The notes under the pieces: model-generated
Told to the model about the DNA's origin: nothing
Database searches by the model: none
What the model saw: only the letters and a program-made list of their open reading frames with translations
Part shown: one piece after another, positions 29,099 to 37,226 of the stretch
How positions within the stretch are numbered: the first letter of the stretch is position 1
Layout of the letters: every line of letters starts with the position of its first letter
Translations under genes and position numbers: made by a program
Assembly: GCA_963763135.1 (NCBI GenBank)
Contig: CAVXNJ010000004.1
Span: 186,001-250,000, forward strand
Origin: JANMZO01 sp963763135
GTDB lineage: Bacteria > Actinomycetota > Acidimicrobiia > Acidimicrobiales > JANYDT01
DNA length: 64,000 nucleotides
Direction of reading: 5' to 3'

Positions 29099-30400
29099 AT
29101 GCCCGGTCCTGTCCCACGCCACGGATTTGCCACCCGCTCGATCCACGCGGGAGCGAGGCCCGATCCGAGCACCGGGTCCCGGGCAACACCGATCCATCAG
29201 ACCACGGCATACGTGTTCGACGACGCTGCCGACGCGGCGACGCTGTTCGCTCTGCAGAAGTACGGCGACATCTATGTGCGCCTAAGTAACCCGACCGTGG
29301 CGGTGTTCGAGGAACGGATGGCGTCGCTCGAAGGTGGGATCGGGGCGGTGGCAACCTCGTCGGGTCAGTCGGCTGAACTGCTGACGTTCGCCGCCCTGGC
29401 CGGCTCGGGCGACCACATCGTTGCCAGCGCGCAGCTCTACGGCGGAACGCGCACGCTCCTGGAGTCGACACTCGCCCGATTCGGGGTCGAAACGACCTTC
29501 GTGGCTGACGACGACCCGGCCGCGTTCGAAGCCGCAATCCGGCCTACGACGAAGGCGGTTTACGCCGAAGTGGTGGCCAACCCCAGCGGTGCGGTGGCCG
29601 ATCTCGAGGGCCTGGCTGAAATCGCTCATCGCAACGACGTTCCCCTGGTCGTTGACGCCACCTGCGCCACACCCTACCTGTGCCGCCCGATCGAGCACGG
29701 GGCCGACATCGTCGTGCATTCGGCGACGAAGTTCCTTGGCGGACACGGCACGTCGCTTGGCGGTGTGGTCGTCGAAGCCGGGACGTTTCCATGGGACAAC
29801 GGTCGGTTCCCGTTGATGACCGCGTCGACCCCGTCCTACGGCGGACTGCAGTGGTGGGGCAATTTCGGTGAATACGGATGGCTAACTCGTCTGCGCGCAG
29901 AGCAATTGCGCGATACCGGGGCCACGATGACGCCGTTCAACGCGTTTCTCTTCCTGCAGGGCCTCGAGACACTTCCGCTGCGCATGCGGGCCCACGTCGA
30001 GAACGCTCAGGCCGTCGCCCAGTTCCTCGACACCCATCCGCTTGTTTCGTGGGTTCGCTATGCAGGCTTACCAAATCATCCGCACCGGGAACGGGCCCGG
30101 AAGTACCTGCCGAAAGGGCCCGGGGCGGTGTTCGCATTCGGTGTGAAAGGCGGACGCGCGGCGGGTGCGCGCTTCATTGACGCGGTCGACCTGTGCTCGC
30201 ACGTTGCGAACATCGGCGACGCCCGAACGCTCGTAATTCACCCAGCGTCGACAACCCACGCTCAACTCGATGACGCAGCCCTCGCGGCGGCGGGAGTGGA
30301 AGACGACCTCGTGCGGATCAGTGTCGGGATCGAAGACGTCGACGACATCTGCGCCGACCTGGAGCAGGCTCTTCAACACGCGGCAGGAGCGAACCGATGA
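29099..30400 (+). CDS. metY: O-acetylhomoserine sulfhydrylase-type PLP enzyme
   Basis: 433 residues, Cys/Met-metabolism PLP family. The MetY subgroup is shown by HGFATRSIHAGARPDPSTGS, then QTTAYVFDDAADAATLF, the longer length than CGS/CGL enzymes, and the PLP lysine in HSATKFLGGHGTSLGG. It would make homocysteine from O-acetylhomoserine and sulfide. The frame is open to 28907 through repeat DNA; the ATG at 29099 has a TACTGT box ending 6 nt upstream. Its stop overlaps the start of the CoA-binding gene (ATGA), a usual pairing in actinobacteria. Confidence 0.9.
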   Translation: MPGPVPRHGFATRSIHAGARPDPSTGSRATPIHQTTAYVFDDAADAATLFALQKYGDIYVRLSNPTVAVFEERMASLEGGIGAVATSSGQSAELLTFAALAGSGDHIVASAQLYGGTRTLLESTLARFGVETTFVADDDPAAFEAAIRPTTKAVYAEVVANPSGAVADLEGLAEIAHRNDVPLVVDATCATPYLCRPIEHGADIVVHSATKFLGGHGTSLGGVVVEAGTFPWDNGRFPLMTASTPSYGGLQWWGNFGEYGWLTRLRAEQLRDTGATMTPFNAFLFLQGLETLPLRMRAHVENAQAVAQFLDTHPLVSWVRYAGLPNHPHRERARKYLPKGPGAVFAFGVKGGRAAGARFIDAVDLCSHVANIGDARTLVIHPASTTHAQLDDAALAAAGVEDDLVRISVGIEDVDDICADLEQALQHAAGANR

Positions 30401-30888
30401 CTGATGCAGCGACCTTCGAAGACACGTCACCGGCGACGGTGCTCAAGGTGCTCAGATCAACAACGACCGTTGCGATCGTCGGAGCGTCGGCCAACCCGTC
30501 GAGGGCCTCGTACTTTGTCGCTACCTACCTGCGTGCCGATGCGCGAGAGTTCACCGTCTGGTATGTGAACCCGCGCGAAAGCGACATTCTGGGAGCAACC
30601 GTCTACCCGTCGCTCGACGCGCTACCGGCCGTTCCTGATCTGGTCGACGTCTTCCGTCGCACCGACGACCTCCCGGCCGTCACTGAGGAAGCGATCGCGA
30701 TCGGAGCAAAGTCGATCTGGTTCCAGTTAGGCCTTCGGCACGACGATGCCGCGGCCCGCGCCTCATCGGCCGGGCTCGCTGTGGTCCAGGATCGCTGCCT
30801 GAAGATCGAACACGCACGCTACGCTGGCGGCCTTCACAAGGCCGGCTTCGACACCGGTGTGATTTCGTCCCGCCGGAATCTCCGGTAG
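30397..30888 (+). CDS. CoA-binding domain protein (YccU-like)
   Basis: 163 residues forming one Rossmann-type CoA-binding domain: VAIVGASANPSRASYFVATYL, YVNPRESDILGATVYPSL, VDVFRRTDDLPAVTEEAI, then IWFQLG and VVQDRCLKIEH. The pattern is that of the YccU/DUF1802-like CoA-binding family. Its start is coupled to the metY stop. Role unknown; metY linkage suggests sulfur or one-carbon metabolism. Confidence 0.8.
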   Translation: MTDAATFEDTSPATVLKVLRSTTTVAIVGASANPSRASYFVATYLRADAREFTVWYVNPRESDILGATVYPSLDALPAVPDLVDVFRRTDDLPAVTEEAIAIGAKSIWFQLGLRHDDAAARASSAGLAVVQDRCLKIEHARYAGGLHKAGFDTGVISSRRNLR

Positions 30889-30905
30889 CAGCCGGTAGCG
30901 CCGAG

Positions 30906-30948
30906 GTTTGGATGAATGTGCTCGGCGAGCGGGTGCAAATATCCGAAC
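30906..30948. repeat. Palindromic repeat family A, diverged fifth copy
   Basis: 43 bp beginning GTTTGGAT and ending ATCCGAAC; exactly the same length as the four copies around the nuclease gene, with the inner part degraded but still CGGCGAGCGG-like. It lies between the CoA-binding gene and ruvX. Confidence 0.75.
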
Positions 30949-31050
30949 GTTGCGCGGTCTCAGCCACCATGGGTGGGTTCCACGCAGAAAACGCCTACGT
31001 TGGGTGTGGTGCGTCACCGAACTGTCATACCGTCGATCTACGATCGGAGC

Positions 31051-31560
31051 ATGGCTCGGGCGCTAGGGATCGACCTCGGAAGCAAACGGATAGGTGTCGC
31101 CTCGAGCGACACCACCCGCACGCTCGCGAGCCCGGTGACGGTCCTCGAACGTCGAGGATCCCGGAGCGCCGACCACAAAGCGATTGGCGAAATCATCGCA
31201 GAGTACGAACCGGATGTGATCGTTGTGGGTCTGCCGCTGTCGTTGAACGGGGCTGAAAGTCACGCCGCCGCGCTGGTTCGGGCCGAGATCGCCGAGATGG
31301 AGAACGTCTTCAGCGTGCCGATAGTTGTGCACGATGAGCGGTTTTCCACAGCCACAGCGCACGCATCGATGATGGAGCGCAAGATGAACGCCCAGGCCCG
31401 CCGTAAGGTTGTCGACAAGGTGGCGGCCGCGGTGTTTCTTCAGAGCTGGCTCGATGCCGAGGCGTACCGCCGACGTGCGGTCGCCGAGCAGACCGCCCAC
31501 GCAGCCACGAACGCCGGCCCCACGCAATCGGCCTCCAACTCGAAAGCGGTGCTGCCATGA
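31051..31560 (+). CDS. ruvX: Putative Holliday junction resolvase RuvX/YqgF
   Basis: 169 residues. The RNase H-like fold starts ALGIDLGSKRIGVASSD, continues with VIVVGLPLSLNG and VHDERFSTATA, and ends KVDKVAAAVFLQSWLDA, which are the YqgF conserved blocks. Members act on nucleic-acid junctions or in 16S rRNA processing. The ATG at 31051 is chosen over the longer frame (30916) because a TACGAT box ends 6 nt before it and the conserved part begins directly. Overlaps mltG by 4 bases, as in other actinobacteria. Confidence 0.9.
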   Translation: MARALGIDLGSKRIGVASSDTTRTLASPVTVLERRGSRSADHKAIGEIIAEYEPDVIVVGLPLSLNGAESHAAALVRAEIAEMENVFSVPIVVHDERFSTATAHASMMERKMNAQARRKVVDKVAAAVFLQSWLDAEAYRRRAVAEQTAHAATNAGPTQSASNSKAVLP

Positions 31561-33011
31561 GCGACCCCACGAACAGCGAATGGAGCGCCGCAGCCGACGA
31601 CGGCTGGGGCAACGATTCAGCCTGGGCATCCGAGGGGGATTGGGGTCAGGCCTCGTCGTTGTTCTCCCGTAACGACGACGGATTCGACCGAGGGTGGACC
31701 GACGACGGCGCACCGGCCCGGCAAAGCTCCCGTGTATCCGATCCGCTCCGGGAACCGCTGCCGGCGCCGGTGGCGATGGCGGCTTCGAATCCACCCGGCG
31801 CGCCCCAGGGTTCGGCGCAATCCGGTCCGCAGCCGGCTCCGCCCGCCCCAGCACCAGCGCCACAACCGGTCGCGGCGGCTCCAACCGATACCGGAAGCTC
31901 GCGGCGCTCGCGTCGCCGCGACTCCCGCTACGACGACCGGTACGAATCCGACGACGACTATTACGACGACGAAGCGTTTCCACCCCCGCGCCGTTGGCGC
32001 GCCTTCCTCGGATTTTTGTTGGTGTTGGTGCTCCTGGCCGGGGGCCTGCTTTTTGCGCTCCATTGGTACCGCGGCCAGGTCACGCCGTCGGGCACACAGG
32101 GCCCAAAGGTCACGATCACCATTCCGAACAACACGTCCACGTCGCGGATCGGCGAAATCCTTCACGAGAACAAAGTGATCGGTAACCCGACGCTGTTCCG
32201 GTTCTACGCGCAGTACAAAGGCAAAGGTGGATTCGAGGCCGGGCGCTACGAGTTCCCGACGAACTCCTCGTTCGACGACGCACTTTCTATTTTGGCGAAG
32301 GGCGCCGCGGTACCTGACGTCAACCGGGTGACCATTCCCGAGGGGTTCCGGATCGAACAGATTGCGGACCGGATCGCAGCGAAACTTCCCGGCCGAACCA
32401 GGCAGGGATTCATCGACGCCGCGAACGCCGGCAAGATCCGCTCAGCGTATTCACCATCCGATGCCACGACCCTCGAGGGCTTCCTCTTCCCCGACACGTA
32501 CACCTTCACGCTCGAAGACGATGAGTCCACGGTCGTTACGCGTATGGTCGAGAACTTTGATCAGGTGGCCGACGAAGTCGGGCTTAGCCGCTCTATGGAA
32601 AAGGTCGGTCTGACCCCGTACCAGACCGTGATTCTCGCGTCGCTGATCGAACGCGAAGCCAAGATCGACGGCGACCGGGCGAAGATCTCACGGGTGATCT
32701 TCAACCGCTTGAAGAGCGAAACGGCGCTGCAGATTGACGCGACCCTCGTCTACGCGCTCGGTGGAGTTGACCGGATTCTTCTTGAAGATCTGAAGAAAGA
32801 CGGGCCGTACAACACCTACACGCGCAAGGGCCTGCCGCCGACGCCAATTGCTTCGCCGGGCAAGGAATCGCTCATCGCCGCACTGAATCCCGAGAAGGGC
32901 GATTGGCTGTACTACGTAGTGACCGGAACCGATGGCTCGCATTCCTTTGCCACGACGTTCAAGGAACACAAGGCCAACATCAAATTGGCCAAGGAACGTG
33001 GGCTGCGTTGA
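31557..33011 (+). CDS. mltG: Endolytic murein transglycosylase MltG
   Basis: 484 residues. A long cytoplasmic N-terminus (about 145 residues, Pro/Ala-rich then Asp/Tyr/Arg-rich) is followed by one transmembrane helix (about 148-170), a LysM-like segment and the YceG catalytic domain, with the motif LASLIEREAKIDGDRAKISR containing the likely catalytic Glu (about residue 366). MltG cuts nascent peptidoglycan strands and sets their length. It is coupled to ruvX upstream and to aroE downstream (TTGA overlap). Confidence 0.9.
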   Translation: MSDPTNSEWSAAADDGWGNDSAWASEGDWGQASSLFSRNDDGFDRGWTDDGAPARQSSRVSDPLREPLPAPVAMAASNPPGAPQGSAQSGPQPAPPAPAPAPQPVAAAPTDTGSSRRSRRRDSRYDDRYESDDDYYDDEAFPPPRRWRAFLGFLLVLVLLAGGLLFALHWYRGQVTPSGTQGPKVTITIPNNTSTSRIGEILHENKVIGNPTLFRFYAQYKGKGGFEAGRYEFPTNSSFDDALSILAKGAAVPDVNRVTIPEGFRIEQIADRIAAKLPGRTRQGFIDAANAGKIRSAYSPSDATTLEGFLFPDTYTFTLEDDESTVVTRMVENFDQVADEVGLSRSMEKVGLTPYQTVILASLIEREAKIDGDRAKISRVIFNRLKSETALQIDATLVYALGGVDRILLEDLKKDGPYNTYTRKGLPPTPIASPGKESLIAALNPEKGDWLYYVVTGTDGSHSFATTFKEHKANIKLAKERGLR

Positions 33012-33913
33012 CCGACTTGCTCGGCGTTAAAGGCAATAGTCGCGCGTCCGGCGATGCCCGCCCGTCGCTCAGCGGATCCACACGAGTTTGCGGCGTGATC
33101 GGCGACCCGGTCGGTCACTCGCTTTCACCTGCGCTGCACAATGCGGGATATGCCGCGCTCGGGCTCGATTGGGCGTATGTCGCGTTTCCCGTGCGTCGTG
33201 ATGATGGCCGGGGCGCGGTTGAAGCTATGCGTACGTTGCAGTTGGCCGGTCTGTCCGTGACCATGCCACACAAAGACACCATCGCTCGTTTCGCCGACGA
33301 GGTCTCCGACGACGTGGCGACGCTTGGCGCGGGTAATACGTTGCGGTGGGTGGGTGATCGAATCCGGGCGGAAACCACCGACGGGCCCGGATGCATCGCT
33401 GCACTCCGTGAGGCCGGTGCCGATCCGACCGGTAAGCGGATCATGGTGCTCGGAGCCGGCGGTGCCGGCCGCGCCGTCGTTCAAGCCGCGGCGAAGGCCG
33501 GTGCCAGCGAAATCGTGGTCGTGAATCGCAGCGTCGAACGCGCTGATGCTGCGGTCCTTCTGACCGGCGGGGTGGGCCGGGTTGGATCCGCCGACGAAGC
33601 CGACTCGTGCGACATCATCGTGAACGCGACCTCGATCGGTATGGGCATCGACCCGGCGGTGAACGACTCCTCCGACGCGCTACCGCTCGATCCGTCACGG
33701 GTCGGACCCGGCCAATTCGTGAATGACCTGATCTACCACCCCCTCGTGACGCCGCTCATGAGCCGGGCCGCGCAACGCGGGGCCACCGTGGTCGGGGGCG
33801 TCGGAATGCTCTTGCATCAGGCGGCGCTTCAGTTCACGTTTTTCACCGGGCAGGCCGCACCACTCGACGCCATGCGAGCCGCCGTGCAATCGCAGCTGAC
33901 CAACCGGGCGTAG
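33008..33913 (+). CDS. aroE: Shikimate 5-dehydrogenase
   Basis: Reduces 3-dehydroshikimate with NADPH. 301 residues starting at a TTG that overlaps the mltG stop (TTGA); the open frame from 32903 lies inside mltG. Substrate site: GDPVGHSLSPALHNAGY, and VTMPHKDTIARF with the catalytic Lys. NADP-binding: VLGAGGAGRAVVQAAAKAG, then VNATSIGMG. C-terminal GVGMLLHQAALQF is family-typical. AAGGAA lies 11 nt before the start. Confidence 0.9.
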   Translation: MTDLLGVKGNSRASGDARPSLSGSTRVCGVIGDPVGHSLSPALHNAGYAALGLDWAYVAFPVRRDDGRGAVEAMRTLQLAGLSVTMPHKDTIARFADEVSDDVATLGAGNTLRWVGDRIRAETTDGPGCIAALREAGADPTGKRIMVLGAGGAGRAVVQAAAKAGASEIVVVNRSVERADAAVLLTGGVGRVGSADEADSCDIIVNATSIGMGIDPAVNDSSDALPLDPSRVGPGQFVNDLIYHPLVTPLMSRAAQRGATVVGGVGMLLHQAALQFTFFTGQAAPLDAMRAAVQSQLTNRA

Positions 33914-33980
33914 CGCGGGCGGAAATCGCCGGTTCGTCCCCCTTATTCGATCGATGCACCGCTAGCCTCACTTGCCGTGA

Positions 33981-34790
33981 GTGGAAGCGGATGTTGATGG
34001 GAATGACTCTGTGAGCGGAGCGCTTGGCGGTGTGGTGGTCGGAGGGCTCAGCGGACTCGTCGCATCGCCGATCGTGTCGGTCCTCACCACCCGCCCACCC
34101 CTGCTCGACGCCACCGAACTGCCGAATCTGAAGTTCCGGTGTGACAGTTGCCGGGCCCCGCTGAAGCCGGTTGACATCATCCCGGTCCTGTCGTTTTTGT
34201 TGCGACGCGGAAAGTGCCGGTCGTGTGGTGCGCCCATCAGCCGCTGGGACTTCGCGGCCGAAGTACTCGCGGTTGCGATCGGCATGCTCGTTGGTTGGCG
34301 GGTCGGTTTGGTTCGCGAGCTGCCGGCATTCCTGCTCCTCGGGTTCGTGAGTGTGATCGTCCTGCTCGTGGATGCCCGGCTCCACAAAATTGCCACCCGC
34401 ATGATCTATCCGGCTACCGCGTTGGGGTTCGTTCTTCTGGCGATCGCCGGACTAACCAGTGGCCGCCGCGAAGCCGTGCTCGTTGCTGCGCTCGGCGGTC
34501 TCGCGGCAAGCGCGTTCATATGGCTCCTCGTGATCGTGTACCCGGCCGGGATGGGTGACGGCGACGCCCGCCTGGTGCTCTTTCTCGGCATGTACCTCGG
34601 TTGGCACGGGTGGAGATACGTGTACTTAGGACTTACCGCAGGGTTTCTGCTTGGTTCGATTTTCGGGCTCGTCATTGCCGCCGCGAAAGGAACCGGACGC
34701 AAGACCAAGTTCGCGTTTGGTCCCTATCTCTGTGCCGGTGCCATGTTTGTGGCGCTGTGGCCGGGCGTCTTCTCGTCGTATATGCAGTAA
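33981..34790 (+). CDS. Prepilin peptidase / A24-family aspartic peptidase
   Basis: 269 residues, mostly hydrophobic with about seven helices. The N-terminal domain has two zinc-type CxxC pairs (FRCDSCRAPL and CRSCGAPISRWD). The two catalytic aspartates fit LVDARLHKIATRM and GMGDGDARLV. It cleaves and methylates type IV or Tad prepilins. The start is uncertain: GTG 33981 gives this length; GTG 34011 is an alternative. A TAGCCT box at 33963 points to a start near 33977, where the frame makes only a six-codon ORF. The pseudopilin operon at 4.4-7.9 kb is a possible customer. Confidence 0.85.
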   Translation: MEADVDGNDSVSGALGGVVVGGLSGLVASPIVSVLTTRPPLLDATELPNLKFRCDSCRAPLKPVDIIPVLSFLLRRGKCRSCGAPISRWDFAAEVLAVAIGMLVGWRVGLVRELPAFLLLGFVSVIVLLVDARLHKIATRMIYPATALGFVLLAIAGLTSGRREAVLVAALGGLAASAFIWLLVIVYPAGMGDGDARLVLFLGMYLGWHGWRYVYLGLTAGFLLGSIFGLVIAAAKGTGRKTKFAFGPYLCAGAMFVALWPGVFSSYMQ

Positions 34791-34812
34791 CGGCATCCGC
34801 ACGACACCGGCG

Positions 34813-34845
34813 ACCACAAACCAACCACAAACCAACCACAAACCC
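34813..34845. repeat. Short 11-bp tandem repeat before aroC
   Basis: Three tandem units of ACCACAAACCA (the last ends ACCC) in the gap between the prepilin peptidase and aroC. Probably slippage-derived; no function is apparent. Confidence 0.85.
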
Positions 34846-34967
34846 ATCCACACACCTTGCTCGGACCGATGGCAGGGTGACCGGGAGACACGGTCAGTTG
34901 GGCTGTTGGCACGCTAGATATCGGGTGGCGACCGGGAGAACGGGCGGGTCCACCTAGAATGTTCGCC

Positions 34968-36125
34968 GTGCTTCGTTACCTCACCGCCGGAGAATCGCAC
35001 GGTCAAGCGCTGACCGTCATCATCGAAGGCCTCCCAGCCGGGCTCGCCATCACCGCCGAAGAGATTCAGGCGGAGCTGGGCCGTCGTCGGCTCGGCTACG
35101 GCCGCGGGCCGCGCATGCGCTTTGAGCAGGACGAAGTCACGATTCTCGGCGGTGTCCGACACGGTCGGACCCTCGGATCTCCCATGAGCATCCAGATCGG
35201 TAACACCGAGTGGCCGAAATGGCAGGAAGAGATGAGCCCGGCGCCGGGAGCGACAACCAAGCCGCTCACCCAGCCCCGACCGGGTCACGCCGATCTCACC
35301 GGCATGCAGAAGTACGGCTTCACCGATGCCCGCGACGTGCTCGAACGCGCAAGTGCCCGCGAAACCGCGGCCCGATGCGCAGCGGGCGCGGTTGCCAAAG
35401 CGCTGATCGCCACGATCGGCACGCAAGTGATCAGCCACGTGATCCAGATGGGTCCGGCCCGAAGCAAAGCGACAGCGCGTCCCCTTCCGAGCGACCTGGC
35501 TCACGTCGACGAGTCGGCCGTCCGATGCTTCGACACTGCCGCCGAACTTGAGATGATCGACGAGATCAAAGCCGCCGCGAAAGACGGCGACAGCCTCGGT
35601 GGTATCGCCGAAGTTCTCGGCTACGGGGTTCCGATCGGTCTCGGCAGCCACGTGCACTGGGACCGAAAGCTCGATTCACTGCTGGCCGCCGCGTTGATGA
35701 GCATCCAAGCGGTGAAGGGCGTCGAGATCGGCGACGGTTTTGAAGTGGCCGGTCGCCGGGGCAGCCTTGCGCACGATCCGATTGTCTGGAATCCCACCAC
35801 CCAGCAGTACCGCCGGGAATCAACGTTGGCCGGCGGCACCGAGGGTGGAATGTCGACGGGTGAGTTGCTCGTGGCCCGAGTGGCCATGAAACCACTGGCG
35901 ACGCTCAACAAGCCGACACTCGCGACAGTCGACATGGCGACGAAAGAAGCCACGGTCAGCTTCAAGGAACGTACTGACGTCACGGCAGTTCCGGCCATGG
36001 GCGTGGTGGCCGAGACCATGGTCGCCCTGGTCTTGGCCAATGAGGCGCTGCGGAAGTTCGGGGGCGACTCGATCAGCGAATTTGTGCGCAATCACGACTC
36101 GTTTGTTCGTTCGCTCAACCCGTAA
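34968..36125 (+). CDS. aroC: Chorismate synthase
   Basis: Last step of the shikimate pathway, FMN-dependent. 385 residues. Family signatures: LRYLTAGESHGQALT at the N-terminus, GRRRLGYGRGPRM, GHADLTGMQKYG, RASARETAARCAAGAVAK and the C-terminal KPLATLNKP. I start at GTG 34968: a TAGAAT box (34955-34960) ends 7 nt before it and the product begins as the family does. The ATG at 34959 overlaps that box and is less likely. aroK follows within 15 bp. Confidence 0.95.
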   Translation: MLRYLTAGESHGQALTVIIEGLPAGLAITAEEIQAELGRRRLGYGRGPRMRFEQDEVTILGGVRHGRTLGSPMSIQIGNTEWPKWQEEMSPAPGATTKPLTQPRPGHADLTGMQKYGFTDARDVLERASARETAARCAAGAVAKALIATIGTQVISHVIQMGPARSKATARPLPSDLAHVDESAVRCFDTAAELEMIDEIKAAAKDGDSLGGIAEVLGYGVPIGLGSHVHWDRKLDSLLAAALMSIQAVKGVEIGDGFEVAGRRGSLAHDPIVWNPTTQQYRRESTLAGGTEGGMSTGELLVARVAMKPLATLNKPTLATVDMATKEATVSFKERTDVTAVPAMGVVAETMVALVLANEALRKFGGDSISEFVRNHDSFVRSLNP

Positions 36126-36140
36126 TGGTTGGTCGTTTCG

Positions 36141-36800
36141 ATGACTGACACCGCTGCCGACGGCGGAGCTCTCGAAAACGGAGCTCTCGAAAACGGAGCT
36201 CTCGACAACGAGGCTCTCGACAACGGGGTTTTCCCGGCGGCTGGAGAACAGCACCGTTCGCCTGCAGACCACCGCAACGCCGTTGGCTCGCAACACATCG
36301 TGCTCGTCGGCATGATGGCATCGGGAAAGACCACGGTCGGCCGCTACCTCGCCACGCAACTTGACCGACAGCTTCTCGATCTCGATTCGGTGCTCGTAGA
36401 CACCATGGGCATGTCGATTTCGGAAGCATTCGATCTCCACGGCGAAGCCTGGTTTCGCAGGCAGGAGTCCGCGGTCCTGGGCGAGGTCCTTTCCCGGCCC
36501 GAACCGCTGATCGTGTCGCCCGGTGGAGGCGTCGTGCTGGCCGCTGAAAACCGTGAGGTGCTGAAGCGCTCCGCCCTGAACGTTTGGTTACGGGCGACGC
36601 CGGAGACGATTCTCAAGCGGGTCGGCTCGGGTGCCGGTCGACCACTGTTGGCCGGCAATACCGAGGAACGCGTCCGCCGAATCGACGCTGAGCGACGCGA
36701 GCTCTATGCCGACGTGGCGACGGTGATCGTCGACGTGGACGACCTGACCACGCCACAGATCGTCGAGTGCATACGAGCGGCCTTCCGCGACCGTTTGTAG
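36141..36800 (+). CDS. aroK: Shikimate kinase with repetitive N-terminal extension
   Basis: 219 residues. A disordered N-terminal 55 residues contains tandem Gly-Ala-Leu-(Glu/Asp)-Asn units encoded by 15-bp repeats (about 36168-36230). The kinase core starts IVLVGMMASGKTTVGRYLA (Walker A), with the shikimate-binding LLDLDSVLVD, the R in AWFRRQESAVL and SPGGGVVL. It phosphorylates shikimate. Start ATG 36141; TTG 36129 is in frame. In most actinobacteria aroB follows; here it is 13.3 kb away. Confidence 0.9.
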   Translation: MTDTAADGGALENGALENGALDNEALDNGVFPAAGEQHRSPADHRNAVGSQHIVLVGMMASGKTTVGRYLATQLDRQLLDLDSVLVDTMGMSISEAFDLHGEAWFRRQESAVLGEVLSRPEPLIVSPGGGVVLAAENREVLKRSALNVWLRATPETILKRVGSGAGRPLLAGNTEERVRRIDAERRELYADVATVIVDVDDLTTPQIVECIRAAFRDRL

Positions 36801-37226
36801 GAGTCGGGTGCGGGGCCCCCTGAGGCCACCCCTGTGCCCTTCGTACGACGTTCCTGCTTCGGTCGGGTCCGGCACGACCGGGTGGTCCCACGGTACGTTG
36901 GCGTGAATTTCGCGCTGACCGGAAGATTTGGTGATTCCCGGGAACTGGGGGGTTCAGAACCGACGTCTGATCGTCGATTCTCACAAGAACGTTTTTGATG
37001 AGTCGGAGTTCAGCACTGGACGGCAGCGCAGAATTTTGGCTGGTCAGCTATAGCAACCAACTAACAACGGTAAGCGAAGAATGCCGGTATCGGCAGCCTT
37101 GCGTGCCAAGATGCTCCAACACAGTCACAGGGAAGGCCCAGTAATGCAACCGACGGAAGAGTCACGTATGTCCAAAGCCACGCGCCAGCGGCGCGCCGCC
37201 GCCGACGTTCACTACTGCAGCTCGGG
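36801..37226. other. Intergenic region before the alpha-2-macroglobulin gene
   Basis: No separate gene. Near 37125-37143 there is a GGAAGG-type ribosome binding site followed by two ATG codons (37144 and 37168) in the same frame, reading MQPTEESRMSKATRQRR, which does not continue into a signal peptide. One base of shift in the GCCGCCGCC run (about 37190-37204) would join them to the RRRRRSLLQLGLGVATLVG signal sequence, so the true start of the next gene is probably here. Confidence 0.5.
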
